From Verrucomicrobiota bacterium (GTDB lineage Bacteria; Verrucomicrobiota; Verrucomicrobiia; Methylacidiphilales; Verrucolacustridaceae): a stretch of 8,686 bases of DNA. The number at the start of each line of letters is the position of its first letter. The first letter of the stretch is position 1. A program made the translations under genes and the position numbers. Location of the stretch: the NCBI GenBank assembly GCA_010031845.1, contig RGYX01000032.1, positions 1 to 8,686 on the forward strand, read 5' to 3'. The notes beneath the pieces were generated by a model that saw only the letters and a list, made by a program, of their open reading frames with translations, did no database searches and had not been told where the DNA came from. Positions 1 to 6,317 of the stretch are shown in pieces.

Positions 1-431
1 AATATATTGTGGTGCACCACAGCGGGACACCGGGCGGCAACGCGAAGATTTTTGATTATTACCATCGGCAAACCCGCGGAATGGAAAACGGGCTCGCCTA
101 CCATTTCGTCATCGGGAACGGCAGCGACTCGGGGGACGGGCAGATCGAGGTCGGTTCGCGCTGGTCGATGCAGAAACAGGGCGGTCATCTGGCCAGCGAG
201 TCCCTCAATGAGATCGCCATCGGCATCTGTCTGGTGGGAGATTTCAGCACCCACCGGCTTGGCCCACGCCAAACCGCCGCCCTCATCGAGTTGGTGCAGT
301 ACCTGCGCAAAATGATGCCGGACGCCAAACTTAAATTCCGCCTGCACCGGGAAATCAACACCAAGCCTACCGAATGTCCGGGAAAACTTTTCCCCAGCCA
401 GGCCGTTCACGACATCCTAGACGCCAGTTGA
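1..431 (+). CDS. N-acetylmuramoyl-L-alanine amidase / PGRP-type domain, 5' partial
   Basis: Zinc amidase of the Amidase_2/PGRP fold (T7 lysozyme, AmpD type), which cuts the bond between MurNAc and the L-alanine of the peptide stem. The reading frame starts at base 3 and is open to the window edge. It enters at the first beta strand (Tyr-Ile-Val-Val-His-His-Ser), so the true start and any signal peptide lie upstream. The GTG codons at 9 and 12 are internal valines. Zinc ligands expected in the family are visible: the first His of HHS, the His of LHRE (about base 350) and the Cys of TECPG. The Tyr of AYHFVIG matches the catalytic Tyr of T7 lysozyme, and Thr two residues before the Cys is the usual PGRP residue. 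The domain ends cleanly at TGA 429-431, 18 bases from the convergent yjbQ stop. Family is secure; cellular role (recycling, remodelling or defence) is open without the N-terminus. Confidence 0.9.
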   Translation, partial: YIVVHHSGTPGGNAKIFDYYHRQTRGMENGLAYHFVIGNGSDSGDGQIEVGSRWSMQKQGGHLASESLNEIAIGICLVGDFSTHRLGPRQTAALIELVQYLRKMMPDAKLKFRLHREINTKPTECPGKLFPSQAVHDILDAS

Positions 432-449
432 ATCCCCGCCCCACAGCCC

Positions 450-866
450 TTACGCCGCCAACGGCTGGAACCCGACCCAAACCCTCCGCGTGCGCGGGCC
501 ATCGAACTCCGCAAAATAAATCATCTGCCAGGTGCCAAAGCGCAGTTTTCCCATTTCCAGCGGCCAGGCCAGATGGTTGCCCAACATCGCCGCTTTGAGA
601 TGGGCCGCCGAGTTGCCCTCCCCGTGGCGGTAACCCCGGTTTTCCCAAGGCACGGCCTTTTCCAGGGCTAGATCCATGTCATGCCGCACATCCGGATCCG
701 CGCCTTCCTGAATCGTCACCCCTGCCGTAGTGTGGGGAATGACGATGTGGAGCAGCCCATCCTGCCAACCCCGCTGGGCGGCAACTTTCTCCAAAAGTTG
801 TGCGATCGGCATAAATTCGGTATGGCTCCGTGTGGTGATCACGATTTCTTCCATGGGTGAGGACAT
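450..866 (-). CDS. yjbQ: YjbQ family protein (UPF0047, secondary thiamine-phosphate synthase)
   Basis: A 138-residue protein, the usual length of this single-domain family (COG0432). Family hallmarks are present: PHTTAGVTIQE at residues 44-54 and HGEGN..AHLK at residues 81-91, plus the terminal strand ending in VWVGFQ. E. coli YjbQ has a weak thiamine-phosphate synthase activity that can rescue a thiE mutant when overproduced; the physiological role is not settled. The start is placed at 866 (MSSPMEEIV); ATG at 854 (MEEIV) is equally possible, and neither has a clear Shine-Dalgarno sequence on the minus strand. The frame stays open to 1415, but that part is antisense to the SDR gene and is not believed. 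The ATG at 866 touches the ATG of the divergent SDR gene at 867, so its promoter must lie inside the SDR coding sequence. Confidence 0.92.
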   Translation of the reverse strand: MSSPMEEIVITTRSHTEFMPIAQLLEKVAAQRGWQDGLLHIVIPHTTAGVTIQEGADPDVRHDMDLALEKAVPWENRGYRHGEGNSAAHLKAAMLGNHLAWPLEMGKLRFGTWQMIYFAEFDGPRTRRVWVGFQPLAA

Positions 867-1865
867 ATGATAGTCGTAACAGGCGGCACCGGCTTTGTCG
901 GGCGGGAAATTTGCCGTGGTCTGGCCTCCGAGGGCTTGTCCGTCCGGGCCCTGGCCCGCACCCCTCCCAAACAACCCCTTCCGGTCGGGGTGGAGTTTTT
1001 TCCCGGAGATGTGACCCAACCCGACACCCTCCGCATGGCTTTTCGCGGAGCCAAGGCGGTGATTCATACCGTGGGCATCATCCAAGAGCTCGGGGCACAA
1101 ACGTTCGAGCAGATTCATGTCCAAGGAACCGCCCATGTCATTGCCGCAGCCCAAAGCGCCCATGTGCCCCGCTACCTTCATCTCAGCGCCTTGGGCACCC
1201 GCCCCGGGGCGGCCTCCCGATACCACCAGACCAAATGGACCGCCGAAGAGCTCGTTCGTTCCAGCGGTCTGGCTCACACCATCTTCCGTCCCTCCCTGAT
1301 TTATGGAAAAGGCGATGCTTTCACCAACCAGCTCGCCTCGCTGATGCGTCCTCCTCTGTCCTGGCTTTCCGGGGGGTTTGTTCCCATCCCAGGGGGCGAA
1401 GAGGTCATCCTGCAACCCGTGGCAGTGGGCGAAGTGGCCGAAGCTGTGGTCCGTTCTCTTGGGCAGATGGTCGCCTTAGGAAATACTTTTGACCTATGTG
1501 GACAACCTGTCTCTTTGAAGGATCTAAGTCTGGCCATCGCCGATTGCATGGGCCGCAAACCCACCTGGGTGGAACAGCCGCCCGACGTGATTCTTGGTAT
1601 GATTCCCTGGCTCTGGCTCAAAGCCTCCAAACCGGTCCTTTTTCCCGTGCCCCTTAAACTCTGCCGAATTGCCGCGGCGGTGGTGGAAAGGATCCTCCCC
1701 CATCCTCCCTTGACCACCGACCAGGTCACCATGCTGGAAGAGGGGCAATGCGGGGACGCCGCCCCCGCCGAAAATCTTTTTGGTTTTCACCCGGTAGCCT
1801 TGCGTGAGGGTTTGGCTTCGTATCTCGCTCCCCGGGCAGGCGGCCGGGAGGATCGTCGGGCGTGA
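867..1865 (+). CDS. NAD(P)-binding SDR, complex I NDUFA9-like subfamily
   Basis: A 332-residue atypical short-chain dehydrogenase with an N-terminal Rossmann fold. The dinucleotide motif TGGTGFVG is at residues 5-12, and an acidic FFPGDVT follows strand 3. Ser107 (HLSALG) and Tyr119-x3-Lys123 (YHQTK) give the Ser/Tyr/Lys set, and RPSLIYG is at 141-147. The order fits the NDUFA9-like/NmrA-like branch, whose bacterial members are widespread and mostly without assigned substrate; some relatives act in quinone or lipid metabolism. The C-terminal part (about 245-275) contains hydrophobic Trp/Leu/Pro-rich stretches that may touch the membrane. The start is ATG 867 with GGTGAGGA just upstream, inside the yjbQ start region. 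The stop overlaps the next gene by four bases (GTGA), indicating translational coupling and a shared mRNA. Substrate cannot be inferred from sequence. Confidence 0.88.
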   Translation: MIVVTGGTGFVGREICRGLASEGLSVRALARTPPKQPLPVGVEFFPGDVTQPDTLRMAFRGAKAVIHTVGIIQELGAQTFEQIHVQGTAHVIAAAQSAHVPRYLHLSALGTRPGAASRYHQTKWTAEELVRSSGLAHTIFRPSLIYGKGDAFTNQLASLMRPPLSWLSGGFVPIPGGEEVILQPVAVGEVAEAVVRSLGQMVALGNTFDLCGQPVSLKDLSLAIADCMGRKPTWVEQPPDVILGMIPWLWLKASKPVLFPVPLKLCRIAAAVVERILPHPPLTTDQVTMLEEGQCGDAAPAENLFGFHPVALREGLASYLAPRAGGREDRRA

Positions 1866-2752
1866 GCGAAGCCGCCCGCACCACCCGAATCCGCCGGGTC
1901 CTCTTGGTTGCCCTGACGGTCAATGCCACGCTGGCGGCCCTCAAGTTTGGGATCGGCTGGAAACTGGGAAGTCTGGGTGTTCTCTCCGACGCGGTGCACT
2001 CCCTGCTCGATGGCGCCGCCAGCGTCATCGCCCTGATTGGCATCACCGCCGCCGCCCGCCCCCCTGACCCCGGTCACCCCTACGGCCACCGCAAATTTGA
2101 AATCCTCACCACCATTATCGTGGCCGGCCTTCTCTTTCTCAGTGCTTGGGAAATTCTGGGCGCCGCAGTTCATCGGTTGATGCACCGGGGCCCAGCCCCG
2201 GATTTCAGTTGGTGGGGCTTGGGCCTTCTGACTCTGGGCCTGGGGGCTAGCTACGTTCTTTCCTCCTGGGAAAAACGCGCGGGGTTGGAAGTTTCCAGTC
2301 CCCTGCTGCTGGCGGATGCGGCCCACACCCGGACGGATGTCTACTCCTCCGTTCTCGCGATTGCGGCGGTAGGCAGCGGGAAGATCGGCATGGACTGGCT
2401 CGATCCCCTGCTGGCCATCGGCATCGTGCTGTTTCTTGGGCGAGCCATTTACGAAATTTTTCTTGAAGGGGTCAAAGTGGTGTCCGACGCCACCCGATTG
2501 GATCCCGAGTTAATTCGGACGGTCGCGGAGGATGTGGATGGTGTACGGGGAGCCCATGCCATCCGCTCACATGGCATGACCAACGACATTCACATCGACC
2601 TCCACATTCAGGTGGAGGAAGAACTGACCACGCGGCAGGTGTTTGAAATTGAAAACCGAGTCACCGAAGCTCTCCGACAAAAGTTTCCCGGAGTGACCCA
2701 CGTCGCCCTGCGGCACGAACCGCGTGGCACCCCACAGGAAGAGGATGCCTGA
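1862..2752 (+). CDS. Cation diffusion facilitator (CDF) family metal transporter
   Basis: A 296-residue inner-membrane cation/proton antiporter of the CDF family, probably exporting Zn2+. The transmembrane metal site is readable: His46-x3-Asp50 (DAVHSLLD) in helix 2 and His155-x3-Asp159 (AAHTRTD) in helix 5. HxxxD in both helices is typical of zinc-type members, whereas manganese members carry Asp pairs. The conserved cytoplasmic HPYGHRKFE lies at residues 72-80. After the six helices, residues about 205-287 form the ZT_dimer cytoplasmic domain, with His232, His237, His244, Asp246, His248 and a terminal HVALRHEP strand that can bind regulatory zinc. The start is GTG at 1862, overlapping the SDR stop by four bases, with GGGAGG at 1846-1851. 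Its 3' end overlaps the serine hydrolase start by eight bases. No metal regulator or riboswitch is visible nearby. Confidence 0.94.
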   Translation: MSEAARTTRIRRVLLVALTVNATLAALKFGIGWKLGSLGVLSDAVHSLLDGAASVIALIGITAAARPPDPGHPYGHRKFEILTTIIVAGLLFLSAWEILGAAVHRLMHRGPAPDFSWWGLGLLTLGLGASYVLSSWEKRAGLEVSSPLLLADAAHTRTDVYSSVLAIAAVGSGKIGMDWLDPLLAIGIVLFLGRAIYEIFLEGVKVVSDATRLDPELIRTVAEDVDGVRGAHAIRSHGMTNDIHIDLHIQVEEELTTRQVFEIENRVTEALRQKFPGVTHVALRHEPRGTPQEEDA

Positions 2753-3775
2753 TCTTCCCCTGACCCGGCGCCTTCTGGAAGAGGGGCTGGGAACCCAACG
2801 CTGGAGCGGGTACACCCTGTCCGGATTTCACCGCGGCAACCCTTCACCCTCTCCGGAGGGAAAGTTTCCCGTCCGACTGCCTCGGTCTGCTGGTACTCCG
2901 CCGGCAAACCTGTCCTCTCCGTTGGCGCACTCCGTCTGATCGAAACCAGGCCCGAACTGTGGGACCAACCCATGGAACACACCTTCCCCGAACTGAAGGA
3001 TTCCCACCTCGGACATCTGAATTTGCTCGCCCTGCTCACCCATCAGAGCGGGCTGTGTTTTGCCCGGCTCGATCTCTCCGCGACAGAAAGCGAAATTTAT
3101 CATGTCCTGGCCCAAGCCAAGCCCTCTGACTTTCAGCTTCAGGCAGGCCAACCAGCTTATGACCCGCGCGGCGCATGGTGGCTTCTCGGTCAATGGCTGA
3201 CCCGGCACGCCGGTCGACCCTGGCCGGACTATCTTCATGAGATGATTTTGGAGCCTGCGGGATCCGGGAACATGTTCTTCACCCAAAAACATCGGCTGGC
3301 GGAAATTCCCATGGAGGAGTGGAAGTCTGGCCGGTGGGAACGGGCTCCGTGGATGCCTGAATTGGGAAATTTATGCGGCTCCTCCCAGGACCTCGCCCGC
3401 TTGTACCGAACCCTGATGGCCGGTGGGGTCAACCCGGCGAGTGGCAAAAGGATTCTTCAGCCCACTTCCATGAAAAAGCTCCTTCATCGATGGCGCCAAG
3501 GCCTGCAGGACCTGACTTTTTCCCATATCGTGGATTTTGGACTGGGAGTGATTCTCGACAGCAACCGATATGGGGCATCCACCGTACCCTACGGGTTCGG
3601 CTCCGCCTCCTCGGAAAAGGCTTTCGGACACGGGGGCTCCCGCTCTTCCGTCGCCTTCGCCGATCCGGATGCGGAGTTGGTCGTCGCTTTCTGTCTGATC
3701 GGACAGGTCTCCGAACCCCGCCATCAGGCCCGCATGCGGGAACTGCTCGATCTATTGCGTTCGGAATTGGCCTAA
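2745..3775 (+). pseudogene. Serine hydrolase, beta-lactamase class C-like fold, split by a -1 frame change
   Basis: Translation begins at ATG 2745, with AGGAAGAGG directly upstream and an 8-base overlap with the CDF gene. This frame (MPDLPLTRRLLEEGLG...) ends at TGA 2937-2939 after 65 codons. The body of the enzyme is in the -1 frame, which has no ATG, GTG or TTG between 2753 and 2972 but is clearly coding: the nucleophile motif Ser-Ala-Gly-Lys at 2897-2908 (SxxK), LLTHQSGL at about 3030-3053, Tyr-Asp-Pro with its Tyr at 3158-3160 (the YxN position, Asn replaced by Pro), and His-Gly-Gly at 3629-3637. Joined at the shift, the product would have about 343 residues, normal for class C-type esterases/peptidases. 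Starting at ATG 2972 would remove the catalytic Ser and Lys. The break may be a real mutation, an assembly indel (one lost C near 2840 would give a natural reading), or programmed frameshifting. Substrate unknown. Confidence 0.78.
2858..2864 (+). other. GGGAAAG heptamer in -1 slippery register
   Basis: Read in the frame that starts at ATG 2745, the heptamer is G GGA AAG, matching the X XXY YYZ rule. A -1 slip here gives GGG AAA and leads straight into the frame that carries SxxK, Tyr and HGG. The same heptamer is the established slippery sequence of the lambda tail genes G/GT. A GGAGG core overlaps it at 2855-2859, and a weak 4-bp hairpin (CCGA/TCGG, 2873-2885) follows. Usage as a frameshift site is inference only. 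Confidence 0.3.
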
Positions 3776-3786
3776 CCCCTCCAACC

Positions 3787-3816
3787 TCCTACCCTGCCCC
3801 ATGGCGAAGGGTAGGA
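3787..3816 (+). promoter_or_regulatory. 9-bp perfect stem covering the acyltransferase ribosome binding site
   Basis: TCCTACCCT (3787-3795) is an exact inverted repeat of AGGGTAGGA (3808-3816), with a 12-base loop. The right arm holds the likely Shine-Dalgarno bases (AAGGG, 3807-3811) and the first base of ATG 3816. In mRNA this would hide the start site unless it is opened, so it could limit translation or couple it to upstream translation. There is no T tract, so it is unlikely to be an intrinsic terminator. Confidence 0.45.
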
Positions 3817-4934
3817 TGGTGTGGCTGGATGTGACGAAAGGCTGGGCCATTCTATGGGTCGTCTATTTTCACTCTTTCACCTGCTGGATCAAGCCACCCT
3901 CCCCGATCGGCTCCGATTTTATTCCGGGCGTGGTCCAGCCCGAAACATGGACCGGGATGCTGCCCTTTCTGCACTCCATGGTCCGTTCCGTTTTTGTGGG
4001 CGTGTCGATGCTCGGATTCCATGCCGTGGGACTTTTTCTCGTCGCCAGCGGATTTGTTCTCGCCCAATCCGCCGTCCGTGCAGCGGAAAAACCCGGCGGG
4101 GTGGCTTGGGGAGCTTGGATCCTTCACCGGCTTGTCCGTCTTTACCCTATGTACTGGTTTGCGCATCTCATCTATCTGATCAGCCCTTTTGAGGCCCGCC
4201 TCGAGCCGGTGGACTGGCGGTGCGGCATCAGCCTCAGCGGTCTCCGCTTTCTTTGGATCGACTATAATTTTTTCTACCTGAACGCCGCCTGGTGGTACTT
4301 CTGCCTAATCCTCCAGCTGTTTGCCCTCTTCCCCATTCTGATGGCGGGGCTGAGAAAGCTGGGGCCCGTCGCCTTTTTGGCGGCAGCCCTCGCCATCGGT
4401 TTTTTTGCGCGCATTTATCTTCTCTACCTCCACCCCTCCAGCGGCCAATGGGTTCTGGGGGGATGCGGACTCAGCCGTTTGCCGGAATTTGCTCTCGGCA
4501 TGATATTCGGCGCTTGGTACGCCAGGAATCCTGACACGTTTGAGCACTGGCTCCTGCGCGGTCGCGGTTTGGCTGCAGGCCTTCTGCTTTATCCCATCGC
4601 GCTGGCAGTTTACCAAATTCCCCACGGTTACGTGGTGGTCGATTTTCTGACTGGCACCGCCTGCTTTTTGGTCGTCGCCGGCGCCTCGGGGTTTTGGGCG
4701 AAGATCCCCGGTTTGGGCCAAGCTCTCGCCTGGGCGGGTTCCTTCTCCTACGGGATCTACCTCGTGCACCAACCCTATGCGATTCACTTCGCCTCTTTTC
4801 TCAAGGAAAAGTCGTCATGGATCGCCGTGCCATGCCTGCTCCTGCTCGCGGCAAGCTTGGCGATTTGGGGTGGATGCCTCGAAAAAGTTTTAAACTCATG
4901 GTTTTCGGAAAAAAAGAACCCGGTTCCCCGGTAG
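3816..4934 (+). CDS. Acyltransferase 3 family membrane protein
   Basis: A polytopic inner-membrane protein of the acyltransferase 3 (COG1835) family, which moves acetyl or other acyl groups to sugars of surface polymers or peptidoglycan. It opens with the hallmark WLDVTKGWAILWVVYFHS: an Asp/Lys-Gly motif and the conserved His of helix 1. The loop motif HRLVRLYP supplies the RxxR signature. About ten hydrophobic segments follow, among them GLFLVASGFVLA, WYFCLILQLFALFPILM and the late FSYGIYLVHQP, typical of the family. There is no C-terminal SGNH domain, so it is a stand-alone transporter/transferase of about 372 residues. The start is placed at ATG 3816, preceded by AAGGGTAGG; ATG 3801 in the same frame adds five residues but lacks a ribosome binding site. 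The TAG stop (4932-4934) lies inside the repeat at 4930-5019. The acyl acceptor is unknown. Confidence 0.9.
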   Translation: MVWLDVTKGWAILWVVYFHSFTCWIKPPSPIGSDFIPGVVQPETWTGMLPFLHSMVRSVFVGVSMLGFHAVGLFLVASGFVLAQSAVRAAEKPGGVAWGAWILHRLVRLYPMYWFAHLIYLISPFEARLEPVDWRCGISLSGLRFLWIDYNFFYLNAAWWYFCLILQLFALFPILMAGLRKLGPVAFLAAALAIGFFARIYLLYLHPSSGQWVLGGCGLSRLPEFALGMIFGAWYARNPDTFEHWLLRGRGLAAGLLLYPIALAVYQIPHGYVVVDFLTGTACFLVVAGASGFWAKIPGLGQALAWAGSFSYGIYLVHQPYAIHFASFLKEKSSWIAVPCLLLLAASLAIWGGCLEKVLNSWFSEKKNPVPR

Positions 4935-5019
4935 GGCGGGCTCGATGAGCCGACTTGGCTCAAGGCCTCAGGCTGAAAATTTCAACTAGGCGCCCTCATC
5001 GAGGACGTCGGGCCCTACC
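4930..5019. repeat. REP-like bipartite inverted repeat element, 90 bp
   Basis: Outer arms GGTAGGGC (4930-4937) and GCCCTACC (5012-5019) are exact inverted copies. Inner arms CTCGATGAG (4941-4949) and CTCATCGAG (4995-5003) are also exact. The left arm itself folds as GGCTC-GAT-GAGCC, and the centre holds TGAAA-A-TTTCA (4974-4984). There is no coding capacity. The layout resembles REP or small MITE-like elements. It occupies most of the 163-base gap between the acyltransferase and queD and includes the acyltransferase stop codon. It may also act as a terminator or mRNA-stabilising hairpin, though no T tract follows. Confidence 0.6.
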
Positions 5020-5060
5020 AAACCGAAAGATTCAATCATCTGCAGGGCCCCGCTCCGTCG

Positions 5061-5090
5061 TTGAACTAGGCCTCTTGAATCGCTAGTAAT
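5061..5090 (+). promoter_or_regulatory. queD: Possible promoter for queD-purU
   Basis: TTGAAC (5061-5066) and AGTAAT (5085-5090), 18 bases apart, are a weak sigma-70-like pair in the most AT-rich stretch before the gene. Transcription would begin almost at ATG 5098, giving a leaderless or very short leader. This fits the absence of a Shine-Dalgarno sequence before queD. The match is poor and consensus differs between phyla. Confidence 0.2.
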
Positions 5091-5097
5091 TATTTCC

Positions 5098-5460
5098 ATG
5101 TCGATCACGCTCCGCCGAAAGTTTGATTTTGAAGCTGCCCAGCAACTGCCCTCCTTTCCCGAGGGGCACAAGTGCCGTCGGATGCACGGGCATAGCTTCG
5201 GGCTGGAAGTCTGCGTCTCGGGATCGATCGACCCAAAATCCGGCCTTCTCTACGACCACGCCAAAATCGCGGAAGCGGTTCGCCCTCTCCTGAGCAAGCT
5301 GGACCACTCCTGCCTGAATGAAACTCCCGGGCTGGAGAATCCCACGCTCGAGATCATGTGCCAGTGGTTCTGGAAGAAATTAAGTCCCCTTCTGCCCGGG
5401 CTTTCAGAAATCACCCTGCATGAAACGCCGCGCGCCTCGTGCACCTACCGGGGAGACTGA
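5098..5460 (+). CDS. queD: 6-carboxy-5,6,7,8-tetrahydropterin synthase (QueD family)
   Basis: A 120-residue protein colinear with E. coli QueD over its whole length. QueD converts 7,8-dihydroneopterin triphosphate to 6-carboxytetrahydropterin in the route to preQ0 and queuosine. Visible motifs: GHKC with the catalytic Cys26, HGHSF with zinc ligands His30 and His32, LDH with Asp69-His70 of the catalytic relay, GLENPT at residues 78-83, and HET at 108-110 with the pterin-binding Glu109, followed by CTYRG. The first zinc ligand is odd: E. coli has FEAAH, here it is FEAAQ (Gln15). Gln may still bind metal or may mark a subfamily. The start at ATG 5098 gives the family N-terminus, although no Shine-Dalgarno sequence precedes it. 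It ends two bases before purU. No other queuosine gene is in the window, so the pathway assignment rests on family alone. Confidence 0.9.
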   Translation: MSITLRRKFDFEAAQQLPSFPEGHKCRRMHGHSFGLEVCVSGSIDPKSGLLYDHAKIAEAVRPLLSKLDHSCLNETPGLENPTLEIMCQWFWKKLSPLLPGLSEITLHETPRASCTYRGD

Positions 5461-5462
5461 AA

Positions 5463-6317
5463 ATGACTAACCGTTCCTTTGTCACGATCGGTTTGGTGGG
5501 CCCGGACCGCACCGGTGCCATCGCCGCCGTTACCCAGCAACTTTTCCGCATGGGCGCCAACATCGAATCGCTCGAGGAACAGGTCGCGCGCGGAAAGTTC
5601 CGCATGACCCTGCTGGCCTCCTGGTCGGGCGCAAAACTGGAGGAACGCCGGATCCGCTCCGAACTCGAGAACTTGGCACGCCACCTCCGGATGAAGCTGA
5701 CCCTCCGATTTGCCATGGCCACGCGCAGTCGCCGCCGTCTGGCGATTCTTGTCTCGAAAGAAACCCATGCCCTGGAGGCCATCCTCAAGGATTGGAAAGC
5801 CCGCCGGTTGGCCGCCGACCCGGTTCTGGTGGCTGGCAATCATCCCCAGTTGGGCAGGATCGCCCGCCGTCATGGTCTGCCTTTTCGCCTGATCGATTAC
5901 CGCAACCGGCAGAAAGCTGAAGTGACCCTGCAGGAACATTTGGAGAAGGCCGGGGTCGACTTGGTGGTATTGGCCCGCTTCATGAAGATTCTCTCCCCGG
6001 ACTTTGTCTGGCACTGGAAAAACCGGATTCTCAATATTCATCCCTCCCTGCTTCCCGCTTTTCCGGGCGCTTCCGCCTACCGCCAAGCCTACGACAAGGG
6101 AGTGAAGATCGTCGGCGTGACCGCACATTTCGTAACGCCCGACCTAGATCAAGGGCCCATTCTATGCCAGGACGCCCTTCGGCTTCGACCCGACGAACCT
6201 CTCGCCAGCATGATCTCTCGCGGCCAGAAACTGGAAGCCGCCTGTCTACTCCGCGCCCTCAAGCTATGTCTCAGCCGCCAGCTGGATGTCCACTGGGGCC
6301 GGGTGCATGGTGTTTAG
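5463..6317 (+). CDS. purU: Formyltetrahydrofolate deformylase (PurU)
   Basis: A 284-residue protein with the PurU architecture: an N-terminal ACT domain (VTIGLVGPDRTGAIAAVT, residues 7-24, to about 85) and a formyltransferase-fold domain from about 92 (LAILVSKETHALEAIL). PurU hydrolyses 10-formyl-THF to THF and formate, balancing one-carbon units and feeding formate-dependent purine synthesis. Catalytic Asn191, His193 and Asp229 are present (NIH, TPDLDQGPI). Most PurU proteins read NIHHSFLP at this place; here it is NIHPSLLP, the form typical of GART/PurN. The ACT domain and the VSKE motif still favour PurU. The start is ATG 5463, with GGAGA at 5452-5456 and a spacer of six; an upstream ATG at 5439 lies inside queD. 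It probably shares an mRNA with queD. The stop overlaps the convergent gene by four bases. Confidence 0.92.
   Translation: MTNRSFVTIGLVGPDRTGAIAAVTQQLFRMGANIESLEEQVARGKFRMTLLASWSGAKLEERRIRSELENLARHLRMKLTLRFAMATRSRRRLAILVSKETHALEAILKDWKARRLAADPVLVAGNHPQLGRIARRHGLPFRLIDYRNRQKAEVTLQEHLEKAGVDLVVLARFMKILSPDFVWHWKNRILNIHPSLLPAFPGASAYRQAYDKGVKIVGVTAHFVTPDLDQGPILCQDALRLRPDEPLASMISRGQKLEAACLLRALKLCLSRQLDVHWGRVHGV

Noticed and set aside
867..1415. A 183-residue N-terminal extension of YjbQ on the minus strand
   Set aside because: It is fully antisense to the SDR gene, whose Rossmann and catalytic motifs are clear. The translated extension is Gly-rich with no recognisable domain, and YjbQ proteins are normally about 138 residues.
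2972..3775. Treating ATG 2972 as the true start of an intact 267-residue hydrolase
   Set aside because: The SxxK nucleophile motif and a family-like lead-in lie upstream in the same frame (2897-2970), so this start would give an inactive fragment. No good Shine-Dalgarno sequence precedes it.
5077..5090. A 16S rRNA gene fragment
   Set aside because: Only 14 bases match and the surrounding sequence has no resemblance to 16S, so it is not annotated as rRNA.
5445..6128. A 227-residue open frame on the minus strand opposite purU
   Set aside because: PurU is complete with ACT and formyltransferase motifs over the same bases. The antisense product has no coherent motif; long antisense frames are common in GC-rich codon-biased genes.
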